From Filifactor villosus (GTDB lineage Bacteria; Bacillota; Clostridia; Peptostreptococcales; Filifactoraceae), in contig NZ_JBHSHL010000005.1 in NCBI RefSeq assembly GCF_042652965.1, positions 1 to 64,000 of the forward strand: a stretch of DNA of 64,000 bases, in the 5' to 3' direction. Of this stretch, positions 15,316-24,026 are shown one piece after another (the stretch's first letter is position 1; the number at the start of each line of letters is the position of its first letter). Both the position numbers and the translations under genes were made by a program. The notes under the pieces are model-generated. The model searched no databases. It was not told where the DNA came from and was given only the letters and a program-made list of their open reading frames with translations.

Positions 15316-16008
15316 TTATTCCCCCTTAAAGAAGTAACCGACGCCCCTCTTGGTCATGATGTAGGAGGGGTTGGACGAGTCATCCTCCACCTTTTCTCTC
15401 AATCTTCGCACCGTGACATCCACGGTGCGGATATCCCCATAGTATTCGTATCCCCATACTTGCTTGAGGAGCTGTTCTCGCGAAAAAACCTGATCCTGTT
15501 GCATTGCAAGAAACTTGAGCAGTTCATACTCCCGAACCGTCAACTCCAAAGGAACTTCGTTTTTGGTGACTTCGTACTTTACGATGTCGATCATAAGACT
15601 CTTGCAACGGATGATGTCTTTTTCGGTCGAATTTTGGCTGGGCATACTGGTCCTTCTTAAGTTCGCTTTTACCCTTGCAATCAATTCACGAAGGCTGAAG
15701 GGCTTTGTGATATAGTCATCCGCACCCAATTCAAGGCCCAGGATCTTGTCGACCTCTTCTTCCTTCGCCGTTACCATAATGATGGGAACGGCGGATTTTT
15801 CGCGGATCTTTCTGCAAACCTCAAAACCGTCCATGGAAGGCAACATAATGTCGAGAAGGATCAGATCAATGTTTTCGTCCAGACCCTTTTGATAACCGTC
15901 GGGACCGTCAAAGGCCGTTACAATATCGTAACCCTCTCTTTCCAAATTGAATTTTACAATGTCGGAGATAGGTTTTTCATCTTCTACGATCAAAATAGTA
16001 TGTTTCAT
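15316..16008 (-). CDS. walR: WalR response regulator
   Basis: 230 residues from the ATG at 16008, preceded by GGAGGATGTTCT. The receiver domain (residues 1-120) has DE near 10-11, phospho-acceptor Asp in LILLDIMLPSMDG and Lys in IITKPFS. The C-terminal OmpR-type winged helix ends ...QVWGYEYYGDIRTVDVTVRRLREKVEDDSSNPSYIMTKRGVGYFF, the hallmark of WalR/YycF. A longer in-frame reading upstream has no ribosome site. On the minus strand a TATAAT at 16188-16193 may be its -10 element. Confidence 0.93.
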   Translation of the reverse strand: MKHTILIVEDEKPISDIVKFNLEREGYDIVTAFDGPDGYQKGLDENIDLILLDIMLPSMDGFEVCRKIREKSAVPIIMVTAKEEEVDKILGLELGADDYITKPFSLRELIARVKANLRRTSMPSQNSTEKDIIRCKSLMIDIVKYEVTKNEVPLELTVREYELLKFLAMQQDQVFSREQLLKQVWGYEYYGDIRTVDVTVRRLREKVEDDSSNPSYIMTKRGVGYFFKGE

Positions 16009-16730
16009 AGAACATCCTCCTTTTTTGTCTTCGGTCGAAAGATCGAATGAAGTATCTTTTTGCATATCGCAGATCAAAGCGGTATGTATGAAAGGAACAG
16101 ATGCGATAGAGATTTTCTTTTGAAATTTTCCATCACAGAAAGACAACTTATCTAAGAACTGCACCGCTCTTTGCTGCTAATACATCCATTATACTATGTA
16201 TTGCACTAAAATGATATCATATAAGGAGAATTTTGTTGATTGGGAAGAGAAACGATATCGGAGGAGACATATCTCATACTTGAAAGATGCGGTATAAAAT
16301 CGATGTTTCTCCGATCAAAATATTTTCAAAAGTATGGGTTTGCGCGAGCTGTATATCGCAGATACATCTCTTGGATAAAAATACCATCTTCCAAAACCTA
16401 AGGACATACCGTATAATTCAAAAAAAACGGCATAAAACCGATGTTATATATGGAGGATAAACGTCTTGAAAATGTTGATGTGACAAACCTTTATCTTTCG
16501 TAAACCCAAAGGAAAATCAGGAGTTTGGATTTGGGCGGTGTTTCCCATTGCTGAAACAGATAATAGGATGAAAAGGTAGAAAGAGCCGGTTTGCGTTTAT
16601 ATCGTAATTTTTGTAGTTGTGCAGGCACAAGTGTACGGAGAAGTTTGGACGAGGTAGTTGAAAAATCGTGGAATTATCAAATCACTTATGATATGATAGG
16701 GGAAAGTAAACAATAAGGAGGGGAGCGACT
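16009..16730. other. Divergent intergenic region between walR and parA, with a family C repeat
   Basis: No gene seen. Bases about 16407-16540 align with the middle of the family C repeat at 25710-25966: both run ATACCG...AATTC, then GGCA.AA..CGAT, then GATGTGACA/GATATGACA, then GGCGGTGTTTCC. The rest is AT-rich and should hold the promoters of walR (minus) and parA (plus). Confidence 0.45.
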
Positions 16731-17570
16731 TTGAGCAAAAGATATCATCCAGAGAGGACCCTTGTAATCGCAATCGCAAATTCCAAGGGTGGCTCCGGTA
16801 AGAGTACGACCGCATCCATGTTGGCGATCGCTCTTGGAGAGCAGGGGTATAAGGCACTGGCTATCGACTGTGACTCACAGATGGATCTTACCAACACCTT
16901 GGGGTTCACTGTAGATGAGTCCCTGACGGAATTCGGTCTTCAACTGATCGATTTTAACAAGACAATCTACCAGGCGATTCGACAGAAGCAGGATTTGAGT
17001 CATTTTATCACTCCAACGAGGTATGAAAATCTCGACCTTGTCTCCGGAGATGATTATATCAGCAAGATTGAATACGACCTCCATCATGAGTTTCAAAGAG
17101 AGTTCCTGCTAAAGAGGATCATCACCCCTCTTTTGGAGAGCAGGAAGTATGATTTTGTCATCTTCGACACATCGACCTATCTCGGAGACTTGGCGGCAAA
17201 TATTCTCAATGTCTCGGACTATGTGATCATTCCCGTGCCGATGGCAATGTTCGGAATAAGAGGAATCAGAACCTTCCTCGACTTCTATCACCAGTTTTTA
17301 TCCATGAATGAAAGGCTTGAGATCCTAGGTATCCTGACAACCTTATATAAGCCGAACAACAAGATCATGAATCAGAGAGGGCAGACCTTGATCGAGAATA
17401 TCTTCGGAAGAGAGATCCTGTTTGAGACGAAAATCAATCTGGATACTTCAGTGGAAAAGGCGCAGTGGAACAGCATAGCGGTGCTGGAATACTCCCCGAA
17501 CAGCAGGGCGGCGATGCAGTACAAGGAGTTTGCCAAGGAGGTGATCGAGCGTGTCTCAAAGAAAGGTTAA
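16731..17570 (+). CDS. parA: ParA/Soj-type partition ATPase
   Basis: 279 residues from TTG with AAGGAGGGG upstream. The deviant Walker A motif NSKGGSGKSTT (residues 18-28) carries both conserved lysines. A Walker A' Asp is in AIDCDSQMDLTN and a Walker B-like Asp in YDFVIFDTSTY. With ParB it segregates DNA carrying parS; in Firmicutes the chromosomal pair lies near the origin. The gene overlaps parB by 20 bases. A consensus parS lies 6 kb downstream. Confidence 0.88.
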   Translation: MSKRYHPERTLVIAIANSKGGSGKSTTASMLAIALGEQGYKALAIDCDSQMDLTNTLGFTVDESLTEFGLQLIDFNKTIYQAIRQKQDLSHFITPTRYENLDLVSGDDYISKIEYDLHHEFQREFLLKRIITPLLESRKYDFVIFDTSTYLGDLAANILNVSDYVIIPVPMAMFGIRGIRTFLDFYHQFLSMNERLEILGILTTLYKPNNKIMNQRGQTLIENIFGREILFETKINLDTSVEKAQWNSIAVLEYSPNSRAAMQYKEFAKEVIERVSKKG

Positions 17571-18549
17571 GAACATCGACATAGGCTCCATGACAAGCTT
17601 TAAGAACGCTGCGACAAGGGACTATTCCCTGTCACAACAAAAATCAGAACTCCGTGAGATCCCACAGGAGCAGATCGTCAAGATAGAGATCGACAAACTT
17701 GAAGCGGCACCTTCGGATTGGAACTTTTATCCTCCTTTGGAAGGAGACGAGTTTGAAAGATTGGTGCGGTCCATCCTGGTCCACGGACTGCTTCATCCCA
17801 TCGTCGTGGAGCATATCGAGGGAAGAAACAGGATCTTGTCGGGGCATAATCGGGTAAGAGCCTATCGTTATATCCGTGAAGAACTGCAAAAATTGGAACG
17901 GGAAGAAGGCAGCAGTCTGGGTGAACTCGAACTCTCGGATGTAAAGAGCGAAGACTTCAGAGAGATCTTCGCCATTGTTAAGGAGAACCTCTCGGACTCG
18001 GATGCCAGGGAGATCATCATCGATGCGAACTATGCCCAACGTCAACTCGGCCCGAAGCTTTTGACAAAAAGCATTATAGAGAAGTACAAGATCATCAGAG
18101 AAAAAAGAAGAGGAGGATTTGAGGGCTACAAGAACAGAAAGACAAGAGAGATTGTTGCCGAGAGCTTTGAGATGAGCGGAAGGCACATCGACCGCTACCG
18201 AAAACTGGAAAGCCTCCGTCCGGAATTGTTGGAGCTCTTCTATAACGGAAAGATCTCTTTGGAGACCGGAGCGAAACTCGCCGTGATGAAACCCGAGATC
18301 CAAGAAGAGATTGAAAAAAATTATTTGGACCTTCTCTTGAAATACCCGACGCAGTCGATGAGCTATTTTAAACCGGGGATGACAAAGAGAGACCTTGTCA
18401 AGATGAAGGCGGAGATCACACAGGAGAAGCAGAGTTGCAAGGTAAGTTTTTTCCACGAGGGAGTCATGCAGCACGTAGTCTTTCATAAGGAGGAAGAAAT
18501 TAAAGAATTGATCGACCTTGTACTGAAACTTCAGAAGAGAGAAAAGTAA
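17551..18549 (+). CDS. parB: ParB-family partition protein
   Basis: 332 residues from GTG inside the end of parA. The ParB N-domain has IDKLEAAPSDWNFYPPLEGDEFERLVRSILVHGLLHPIVVEHIEGRNRILSGHNRVRAYRYI. The usual GERR box is replaced by SGHNR, as in many plasmid or mobile-element ParBs. About 60 extra residues follow before a helix-turn-helix region (TREIVAESFEMSGRHIDRYRKL). The long insertion and divergent box leave open whether this is the chromosomal Spo0J or a mobile-element partition protein. Confidence 0.8.
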   Translation: MSQRKVKNIDIGSMTSFKNAATRDYSLSQQKSELREIPQEQIVKIEIDKLEAAPSDWNFYPPLEGDEFERLVRSILVHGLLHPIVVEHIEGRNRILSGHNRVRAYRYIREELQKLEREEGSSLGELELSDVKSEDFREIFAIVKENLSDSDAREIIIDANYAQRQLGPKLLTKSIIEKYKIIREKRRGGFEGYKNRKTREIVAESFEMSGRHIDRYRKLESLRPELLELFYNGKISLETGAKLAVMKPEIQEEIEKNYLDLLLKYPTQSMSYFKPGMTKRDLVKMKAEITQEKQSCKVSFFHEGVMQHVVFHKEEEIKELIDLVLKLQKREK

Positions 18550-18550
18550 A

Positions 18551-18576
18551 AAGGTGGACATCATGTCCACTTTTTC
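18551..18576. terminator. Terminator after parB
   Basis: Stem AAGTGGACAT-type: AAAGGTGGACATCATGTCCACTTTTTC, with a T-run. Hairpins with the same GTGGAC/GTCCAC core recur at 19090-19113 and 29605-29636. Confidence 0.7.
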
Positions 18577-18744
18577 GATAAGAAGTGATTGCAGAAAAAA
18601 CTCCACAATCCTTCGATCGAAATCCGGAAATATTCGTTTGACTTACCATAAAACAATTAGTTGGAGGTATATAAAAGCACAAATCATCGGGATAATGACG
18701 AGATAGAGCATAGCGTAGAAAAAAATATATACCTTGACGGTTAA

Positions 18745-18772
18745 TACTATTACTTGTTTGAAAGGTCAGGTG
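18745..18772. repeat. Fragment of repeat family D
   Basis: TACTATTACTTGTTTGAAA followed by GGTCAGGT matches the terminal 26 bp of the complete family D element at 33090-33201. The other end is not recognisable. Confidence 0.45.
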
Positions 18773-18860
18773 GATGGAATATACCATTTTCGAAAAACAA
18801 TTCGGAGGATGACATTCTTCAAGCCGATCAATCTGTCAATGGGAATAGGTTATAATATAA

Positions 18861-18973
18861 TACTATTATTCTTTTGAGTTATGGATATAAACAATCTATC
18901 ACCCGTAGAGGATAAAGCGAATTTTTGTGGTTGAAAAAAATAGATAGATTCATACTTTTATTGGAGGATAGTA
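18861..18973. repeat. Short palindromic repeat family A, copy A3 (inverted)
   Basis: 113 bp from TACTATTATTC to GGATAGTA, in the opposite orientation to A1 and A2. It contains GTTATGGATATAAAC, the complement of the GTTTATATCCATAAC of A1. Confidence 0.7.
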
Positions 18974-19129
18974 CAAAAAAGTATCTTGGAAATTTCTCGG
19001 GTCGGGACTTGGGAGTTGCCTTCAAAAAAAGTGAGAACCTTCTGCTGTGCGGGAGTTTTTTAAACAAAGAGATTTTTGATTGAGAACACAAAGGTGGACG
19101 TGATGTCCACCTTGAAGAAAGGATAGAAT

Positions 19130-19894
19130 ATGAAACTGATTTCTTGGAATGTAAACGGGATAAGAGCAGCCGTCAAAAAGGGCTTTATGGATTTTTTTAA
19201 GGAAGTGGATGCGGATGCCTTCTGCCTTCAGGAAACCAAGTTGCAAGAGGGTCAAATTGATCTGGAACTTGAGGGATATCATCAATACTGGAACTATGCA
19301 AAGAAGAAGGGCTATTCCGGAACTGCTATCTTCACGAAGAAGGAGCCTTTGTCCGTGTATTACGGGATCGGCATAGAGGAGCATGATCAGGAGGGCAGGG
19401 TGATTACCCTGGAGTACGAAGACTACTATCTGATCACAGTATATACGCCCAACTCCAAGACGGAGTTGGAACGTTTGGATTATCGGATGGTTTGGGAAGA
19501 TGAGTTCAGAGCTTACCTGCTCAAATTGAGAGGGAACAAGCCGGTCATCGTATGCGGAGACCTGAATGTGGCACATACGGAAATCGATCTCAAAAATCCC
19601 AAGACCAATACGAAAAACGCAGGCTTTACGATCGAGGAGAGGACAAAGATGACAGCTCTGCTCGACAGCGGGTTTATTGACACCTTCCGATATTTTTATC
19701 CCGATACGACCGGGGTTTACAGTTGGTGGTCTTATCGTTTTAAGGCACGAGAGAAAAATGCGGGCTGGAGGATCGATTATTTTGTTGTGTCCGAAGAATT
19801 GGAGAAGAACCTCGAAGATGCCAAGATCCATACACAGATCCACGGTTCGGATCATTGTCCCGTAGAGTTGACCGTCAAGGACTTGAGGGCATAG
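19130..19894 (+). CDS. xth: Exodeoxyribonuclease III
   Basis: 254 residues. Endonuclease/exonuclease/phosphatase fold with MKLISWNVNGIRAAV at the start, FCLQETKLQEGQ, VCGDLNVAHTEIDLKNPK, WWSYRF and the terminal SDHCPVEL. The metal-binding Asn, Glu, Asp and His are all present. It acts as an AP endonuclease and 3'-phosphodiesterase in base-excision repair. RlmH copy 1 follows after six bases, probably co-transcribed. Confidence 0.92.
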   Translation: MKLISWNVNGIRAAVKKGFMDFFKEVDADAFCLQETKLQEGQIDLELEGYHQYWNYAKKKGYSGTAIFTKKEPLSVYYGIGIEEHDQEGRVITLEYEDYYLITVYTPNSKTELERLDYRMVWEDEFRAYLLKLRGNKPVIVCGDLNVAHTEIDLKNPKTNTKNAGFTIEERTKMTALLDSGFIDTFRYFYPDTTGVYSWWSYRFKAREKNAGWRIDYFVVSEELEKNLEDAKIHTQIHGSDHCPVELTVKDLRA

Positions 19895-19900
19895 AAGAAG

Positions 19901-20362
19901 ATGAAGATCCGTGTGATAGCGGTAGGAAGACTCAAGGAGGATTACCTGAGGGAGGCGCAGAGGCATTTTTTTCGAAAAATTTCTTTGAAAGTGCCCTTTG
20001 ATATCGTAGAAGTTGAGGATGAAAAAACCTCCGAGAGAGCTTCTCTCAAGGAAAATGAAAAGACCAAACAGCGAGAAGGCGAAAAAATCCTGGCTTGTCT
20101 TCAAAAGAATGAGGAAGTGATTTTGCTTGATGTCGGTGCCAAACAGATGGACAGTAAGCAGTTTACGGAGTTTTTGAAGAAGAGTTGCGACGCAGACAAG
20201 CACCTTGCCTTTGTTATAGGCGGAAGTTTGGGCATTGGACAAAATGTGAGGAAGAAGGCCTCGATGTCCATCGGTTTTTCGAACCTGACCTTTCCTCATC
20301 AACTCTTTCGGATCGCACTTCTGGAGCAGATCTGCGAGGCGTTCTCAAGGATAAGACCCTAG
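19901..20362 (+). CDS. rlmH: RlmH copy 1 (rRNA pseudouridine methyltransferase), C-terminal tail missing
   Basis: 153 residues; family members are usually near 159. The SPOUT core is complete, including the SAM-binding loop FVIGGSLGIGQ and TFPHQLFRIALLEQI. It then ends CEAFSRIRP, where typical RlmH proteins read YRAFKI-xxGxPYHK. The terminal Tyr-His-Lys tail is known to enter the active site of the partner subunit in the RlmH homodimer. A second RlmH at 23634-24026 has exactly that tail but lacks the SAM loop. The enzyme N3-methylates pseudouridine 1915 of 23S rRNA. Confidence 0.82.
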   Translation: MKIRVIAVGRLKEDYLREAQRHFFRKISLKVPFDIVEVEDEKTSERASLKENEKTKQREGEKILACLQKNEEVILLDVGAKQMDSKQFTEFLKKSCDADKHLAFVIGGSLGIGQNVRKKASMSIGFSNLTFPHQLFRIALLEQICEAFSRIRP

Positions 20363-20731
20363 TTTGGTGTAATAAAGCAGGGAGATGGAAGGCTGTGAAT
20401 GTAAAGAAGTTGAAAAAACACTTTTCCTGTGCTTGAAACAAAGGTGCTATAGTGGTAAGATAAGAAGTCGTATAGGAACGGAAAGTTTAGAAACCATCAT
20501 TTGTCAAACTTGGGACTGAGAGTTGAGTTTGAGGAGGTTTTTCTTGACGATATCCGGGATACGTATAGTGTAAACGAGGTTGTATACAAGCCATAGGAGG
20601 CTGATTCGAACAGATCCTATGGTTTTGGTTTTGTAAATGAAAGTCGCGGGATCTTGGGGGAAGAAAGACCGCCGATATCGTGCAGATCGGCTTCGAAAGA
20701 AGACAGAGAGTTTTATAAGGTGGAGAAGAAA
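20363..20731 (+). promoter_or_regulatory. Promoter and structured leader of trkA
   Basis: A possible promoter reads TTGAAA, 17 nt, TAAGAT (about 20426-20460). The leader then has a strong stem CCATAGGA/TCCTATGG (about 20590-20623) followed by TTTTGGTTTTG, which looks like an attenuator. A second stem GCCGAT/ATCGGC lies near 20672-20693. I could not match a known riboswitch, including the c-di-AMP ydaO type that often controls potassium genes. Confidence 0.35.
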
Positions 20732-22090
20732 ATGAGAATCGTAATAGTTGGAGCAGGAAAAGCGGGAGAGGCATTGATTGAGAATCTCTCCAAAGAAAAT
20801 CATGATATCGTTGTGATCGATCAAAATTCCAACCTGGTGGAGAAATTGGTTGACAGTTATGACATCATAGGTACCGTGGGGAACGGAGCAGCCTACGATG
20901 TACAGATGAATGCGGGAATCAAGGGCTCCGATATGATCATTGCCGTTACCAATGCGGATGAAGTCAATATTTTGTGTTGTATCTTGGCAAAAAGGCTCGG
21001 GGTCGAATACACGATAGCAAGGGTGAGAAATCCCGAATATTCGACACAGATGGAGTTTATGAGGGATCAAATCGGTATCAATATGATTATCAATCCCGAG
21101 TTTGAGGCTGCAAACGATATGTTCAGGATGTTGCAGTTTCCTGTTGCGGCAAATATAGAAACCTTTGCAAAGGGGAGGGTAAACCTTGTCGAGATAAGGG
21201 TTTCACAGGAAAGTGATCTTCAAGGTCTGCCTCTGATGGAGCTTCAAAAAAAGAAGGGGTTGCATATCTTGATCTGTGCGGTGGTTCGCGACGAGGAACT
21301 CTTTATTCCCAGAGGAGACTTCGTCCTTCAGGCGGAGGATCGCCTCTTTGTTACAGGAACGACCAAGCAGGTGATGAAGATGATTAAGTACCAGGGTCTG
21401 TCTCAAAAAAGGATGAAGGATGTACTGATGATCGGAGGAGGAAGGATCTCTTACTATCTGGCTCAAAAGCTTTTGAAGCACAATATCAATGTGAAGATTA
21501 TCGAACTTGACAAGGAGAGGTGTAAGGAGCTCAGCAAGAAGCTTCCGAAGGCGAGTATCATCAACAGTGACGGGACTTTGCAGGATGTGCTCGATGAAGA
21601 GAGGATTTCTTACTTCGATGCCTGTGTCTCCTTGACCGGAATTGATGAAGAAAATATCATCGTATCGATGCATGCGGCGTCGAAGGGAGTAGCAAAAACC
21701 ATTACTAAAATCAGTCGGCGAAATCTTCTGGCGATCTTGGAGAGGGTCGGTTTGGAAAGTTGTGTAATCCCCAAGGATATTATGGCAACGAGGATCGTTC
21801 GCTATGTGAGAGCCAAGCAAAATTCACAGGGAAGTAATGTGGAGACCTTGTACCGTATCTTGGAAAACCGCGTAGAAGCTTTGGAATTTAATGTGTGTGC
21901 GAACTTTTCTCAGCTTGGCGTCACCCTTGAAGAAATGCCGATAAAAAAGAATATTTTGATCGCCTATATCTTGAGGGGCAATGAATTGATCTATCCCAGA
22001 GGCATGGATACCATCCGGGAGAAGGACAGGGTGATCGTTGTTACGACACAGAAGTATCTGCGAGATCTAAATGATATTTTGGAAGGGTAG
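20732..22090 (+). CDS. trkA: TrkA, regulatory subunit of potassium uptake
   Basis: 452 residues from the ATG at 20732 with AAGGTGGAG upstream. It carries two RCK units: a Rossmann domain MRIVIVGAGKAGEALIENL with an acidic residue binding ribose (VIDQN), then an RCK-C domain. A second Rossmann fold DVLMIGGGRISYYLAQKLL with a second RCK-C domain follows. It forms a nucleotide-binding ring that gates TrkH. trkH follows after five bases. Confidence 0.92.
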   Translation: MRIVIVGAGKAGEALIENLSKENHDIVVIDQNSNLVEKLVDSYDIIGTVGNGAAYDVQMNAGIKGSDMIIAVTNADEVNILCCILAKRLGVEYTIARVRNPEYSTQMEFMRDQIGINMIINPEFEAANDMFRMLQFPVAANIETFAKGRVNLVEIRVSQESDLQGLPLMELQKKKGLHILICAVVRDEELFIPRGDFVLQAEDRLFVTGTTKQVMKMIKYQGLSQKRMKDVLMIGGGRISYYLAQKLLKHNINVKIIELDKERCKELSKKLPKASIINSDGTLQDVLDEERISYFDACVSLTGIDEENIIVSMHAASKGVAKTITKISRRNLLAILERVGLESCVIPKDIMATRIVRYVRAKQNSQGSNVETLYRILENRVEALEFNVCANFSQLGVTLEEMPIKKNILIAYILRGNELIYPRGMDTIREKDRVIVVTTQKYLRDLNDILEG

Positions 22091-22095
22091 GCGCT

Positions 22096-23538
22096 ATGAA
22101 CCATAAAATGATTCGTTATATTATAGGTCTGATCGTAAAACTCGAAGGCTTGCTTATGCTTGTGCCGGGATTTGTATCGCTGTTCTATCGCGAAAGGGTC
22201 GGATATGTTTTGTTCGGGGTAGCCGTGGCCCTTATTTTGACAGGTTTCCTGCTCTCATATAAGAGACCGGAAGATGCAAGTTTTTATGCGAAGGAAGGGA
22301 TGGTCATCGTATCGATGGCGTGGATCGTTCTGTCTCTGTTCGGTGCCTTGCCCTTCTATATCAGCAGGGAGATCCCTTCTTATGTCGATGCGTTTTTTGA
22401 GACGGTATCGGGGTTTACTACAACGGGTTCGACCATTTTGACCGACATCGAAGTAATGTCCAACGGTCTCCTGTTTTGGAGGAGCTTTACTCACTGGATA
22501 GGAGGAATGGGTGTTTTGGTTTTCGCCTTTGCCGTTCTTCCTCAGAATCACAACAACAATATGTATCTGATGAAGGCGGAGGTGCCCGGACATAAGGTGG
22601 GAAAGCTGGTATCCAAGATGTCATCGACAGCGAGGATACTCTATGGAATCTACATTACCTTGACGATCATCGAAGTCATCCTCTTAAAAGCGGGGGGAAT
22701 GAGTTTCTTCGACTCGTGGATCCATGCTTTTTCGACGGCGGGAACGGGAGGTTTTTCCTCCAGAAATGCGAGTATAGCTTATTATAACAGTGCATATATC
22801 GAAGGGGTTATCACGGTATTTATGATTTTGTTCGGAGTAAACTTCCAACTCTACTACTTTATTCTGATAGGAAATGTCAAAGAGTTTTTTTCCAGTGAGG
22901 AACTTAGGACCTATCTGTTGATCATAGGTGCTGCAATTGCCGTGATCACCTTCAACATCATAGATGTGGTCGGAGGCGTATGGCCCGCCTTTCGGGCATC
23001 GGCCTTCCAAGTTGCTTCAATTATTACCACGACGGGCTTTGTCACCGAGAACTATGAGCAGTGGCCTTACCTTTCACAGGGCATCCTTCTGTTGCTGATG
23101 TTTATCGGCGCCATGGCGGGCTCTACCGGCGGAGGGATGAAGGTGTCCCGTATCATCCTCTTGGTCAAAAACGCTTATGGAGGAATGAGAAAGATGCTCT
23201 CTCCCAACCGTGTAATCAGCATGAGGTTTGAGGAAGGGGTCGTCAGGAAGAAGGTCATTGAAGAAGTCCATGTATATATGAATATCTATGCCTTGGTGTT
23301 TGCGGCATCTACCCTTATCCTTCTGAGTCAGGACTTGGATCTGATTACGAGTTTTGCATCGGTATCCTGTTGTTTGAACAATGTGGGGCCGGGTTTGGGA
23401 GTAACCAACCCCGTGAGCAACTTCAGCAGTTTGACGGCAATCACCAAGATCGTGCTTTCCTTCAATATGCTCGCAGGAAGGTTGGAATTGTTTCCCGTAG
23501 CCGTGATCTTTCTTCCTTCCACCTGGTTTCAGAACTAG
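22096..23538 (+). CDS. trkH: TrkH, potassium channel-like transporter subunit
   Basis: 480 residues with about 10-12 membrane segments. Selectivity-filter-like sequences follow each pore helix: TTTGSTIL, STAGTGGFS, TTTGFVTE and NNVGPGLG. GAMAGSTGGGMKVSRI and the terminal PSTW are family hallmarks. The protein sits in the plasma membrane and takes up potassium under TrkA control. It is co-transcribed with trkA. Confidence 0.93.
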   Translation: MNHKMIRYIIGLIVKLEGLLMLVPGFVSLFYRERVGYVLFGVAVALILTGFLLSYKRPEDASFYAKEGMVIVSMAWIVLSLFGALPFYISREIPSYVDAFFETVSGFTTTGSTILTDIEVMSNGLLFWRSFTHWIGGMGVLVFAFAVLPQNHNNNMYLMKAEVPGHKVGKLVSKMSSTARILYGIYITLTIIEVILLKAGGMSFFDSWIHAFSTAGTGGFSSRNASIAYYNSAYIEGVITVFMILFGVNFQLYYFILIGNVKEFFSSEELRTYLLIIGAAIAVITFNIIDVVGGVWPAFRASAFQVASIITTTGFVTENYEQWPYLSQGILLLLMFIGAMAGSTGGGMKVSRIILLVKNAYGGMRKMLSPNRVISMRFEEGVVRKKVIEEVHVYMNIYALVFAASTLILLSQDLDLITSFASVSCCLNNVGPGLGVTNPVSNFSSLTAITKIVLSFNMLAGRLELFPVAVIFLPSTWFQN

Positions 23539-23603
23539 AATGAGGGTGGACAAAACGAAAAAATGCGGAGTTGTTTGAGATATCCGCTTGTATGGAACAA
23601 TAA

Positions 23604-23619
23604 TGTTTCACGTGAAACA
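23604..23619. promoter_or_regulatory. parS centromere site
   Basis: TGTTTCACGTGAAACA is a perfect match to the 16-bp palindrome bound by chromosomal ParB/Spo0J. It lies in the short gap between trkH and rlmH copy 2 and touches a terminator hairpin. No second perfect copy was seen; a half site TGTTTCACG occurs near 27,856. Confidence 0.9.
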
Positions 23620-23660
23620 ATGAGCCTTATTCACTACTTGTGATAAGGCTCATTGTTTTG
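23619..23660. terminator. Terminator between trkH and rlmH copy 2
   Basis: Stem AATGAGCCTTAT(C)AC/GTGATAAGGCTCATT, followed by GTTTTGG on the plus strand. The right half also encodes the final Tyr-His-Lys codons and stop of rlmH copy 2. Confidence 0.6.
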
Positions 23661-24026
23661 GATCCGAAAAGCGCGGTAGATCTGTTCCAAGAGAAGTATA
23701 GTACGAAGTTCGGGAGAAATGTCAAACGAAGAGAGGTTCAGCTCACAAGCAAAATCTTCGTGGACTTTGTCTGTCAGAAAAACCAGATGGCTGATTCCCT
23801 CTCTGTTGTACTTTTCCATCTCTTCGGAGAACTCTTCCGAGGAAGGAGTCTTTTTGCCTGTGCACAGCTGAAGGATCAAACAGTCTTTCTTATTTCTCAA
23901 AGAGGGGGAAAGATCTGTAGTAAACGAGAGGTTTGCATAGCGCGAGATCCTCTTTTGGTATTCGGCGATGGCATCCTTGCAAAAAGAAGGGGGCTTTTTG
24001 AGTTTTGAGACAATCGTAATTTTCAT
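23634..24026 (-). CDS. RlmH-like protein copy 2, SAM loop missing, C-terminal tail present
   Basis: 130 residues from ATG with CAGGAGG upstream. The N-terminus MKITIVSKLKKPPSFCKDAIAEYQKRISRY and the C-terminus LLLEQIYRAFRIQNNEPYHK are typical RlmH. The segment that should carry the glycine-rich SAM loop reads LVFLTDKVHEDFACELNLSSFDISPEL, without GG-x-G. The TFPHQ motif is also gone, leaving the protein about 25-30 residues short. Alone it should not bind SAM. With copy 1, which lacks the tail, it could make a heterodimer with one complete composite site. It could also be a decayed duplicate, although the frame is fully open. Confidence 0.72.
   Translation of the reverse strand: MKITIVSKLKKPPSFCKDAIAEYQKRISRYANLSFTTDLSPSLRNKKDCLILQLCTGKKTPSSEEFSEEMEKYNREGISHLVFLTDKVHEDFACELNLSSFDISPELRTILLLEQIYRAFRIQNNEPYHK

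Larger units (their letters stand above)
18577..19129. other. Intergenic repeat-rich stretch before xth
   Basis: No gene. It holds a fragment of repeat family D (18745-18772), the complete family A copy A3, and a GTGGACGTGATGTCCAC hairpin at 19093-19111 just before the exonuclease gene. That hairpin lacks a T-run, so it is more likely an upstream regulatory hairpin or remnant. Confidence 0.5.

Noticed and set aside
17644..18606. A 320-codon minus-strand open frame
   Set aside because: Shadow of parB on the opposite strand.
19022..20302. A 426-codon minus-strand open frame
   Set aside because: Antisense to xth and rlmH copy 1, both solid genes. The predicted protein is rich in Cys, His and Leu without any motif.
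20363..20731. c-di-AMP (ydaO) riboswitch before trkA
   Set aside because: The leader is structured, but I could not find the conserved ydaO sequence blocks.
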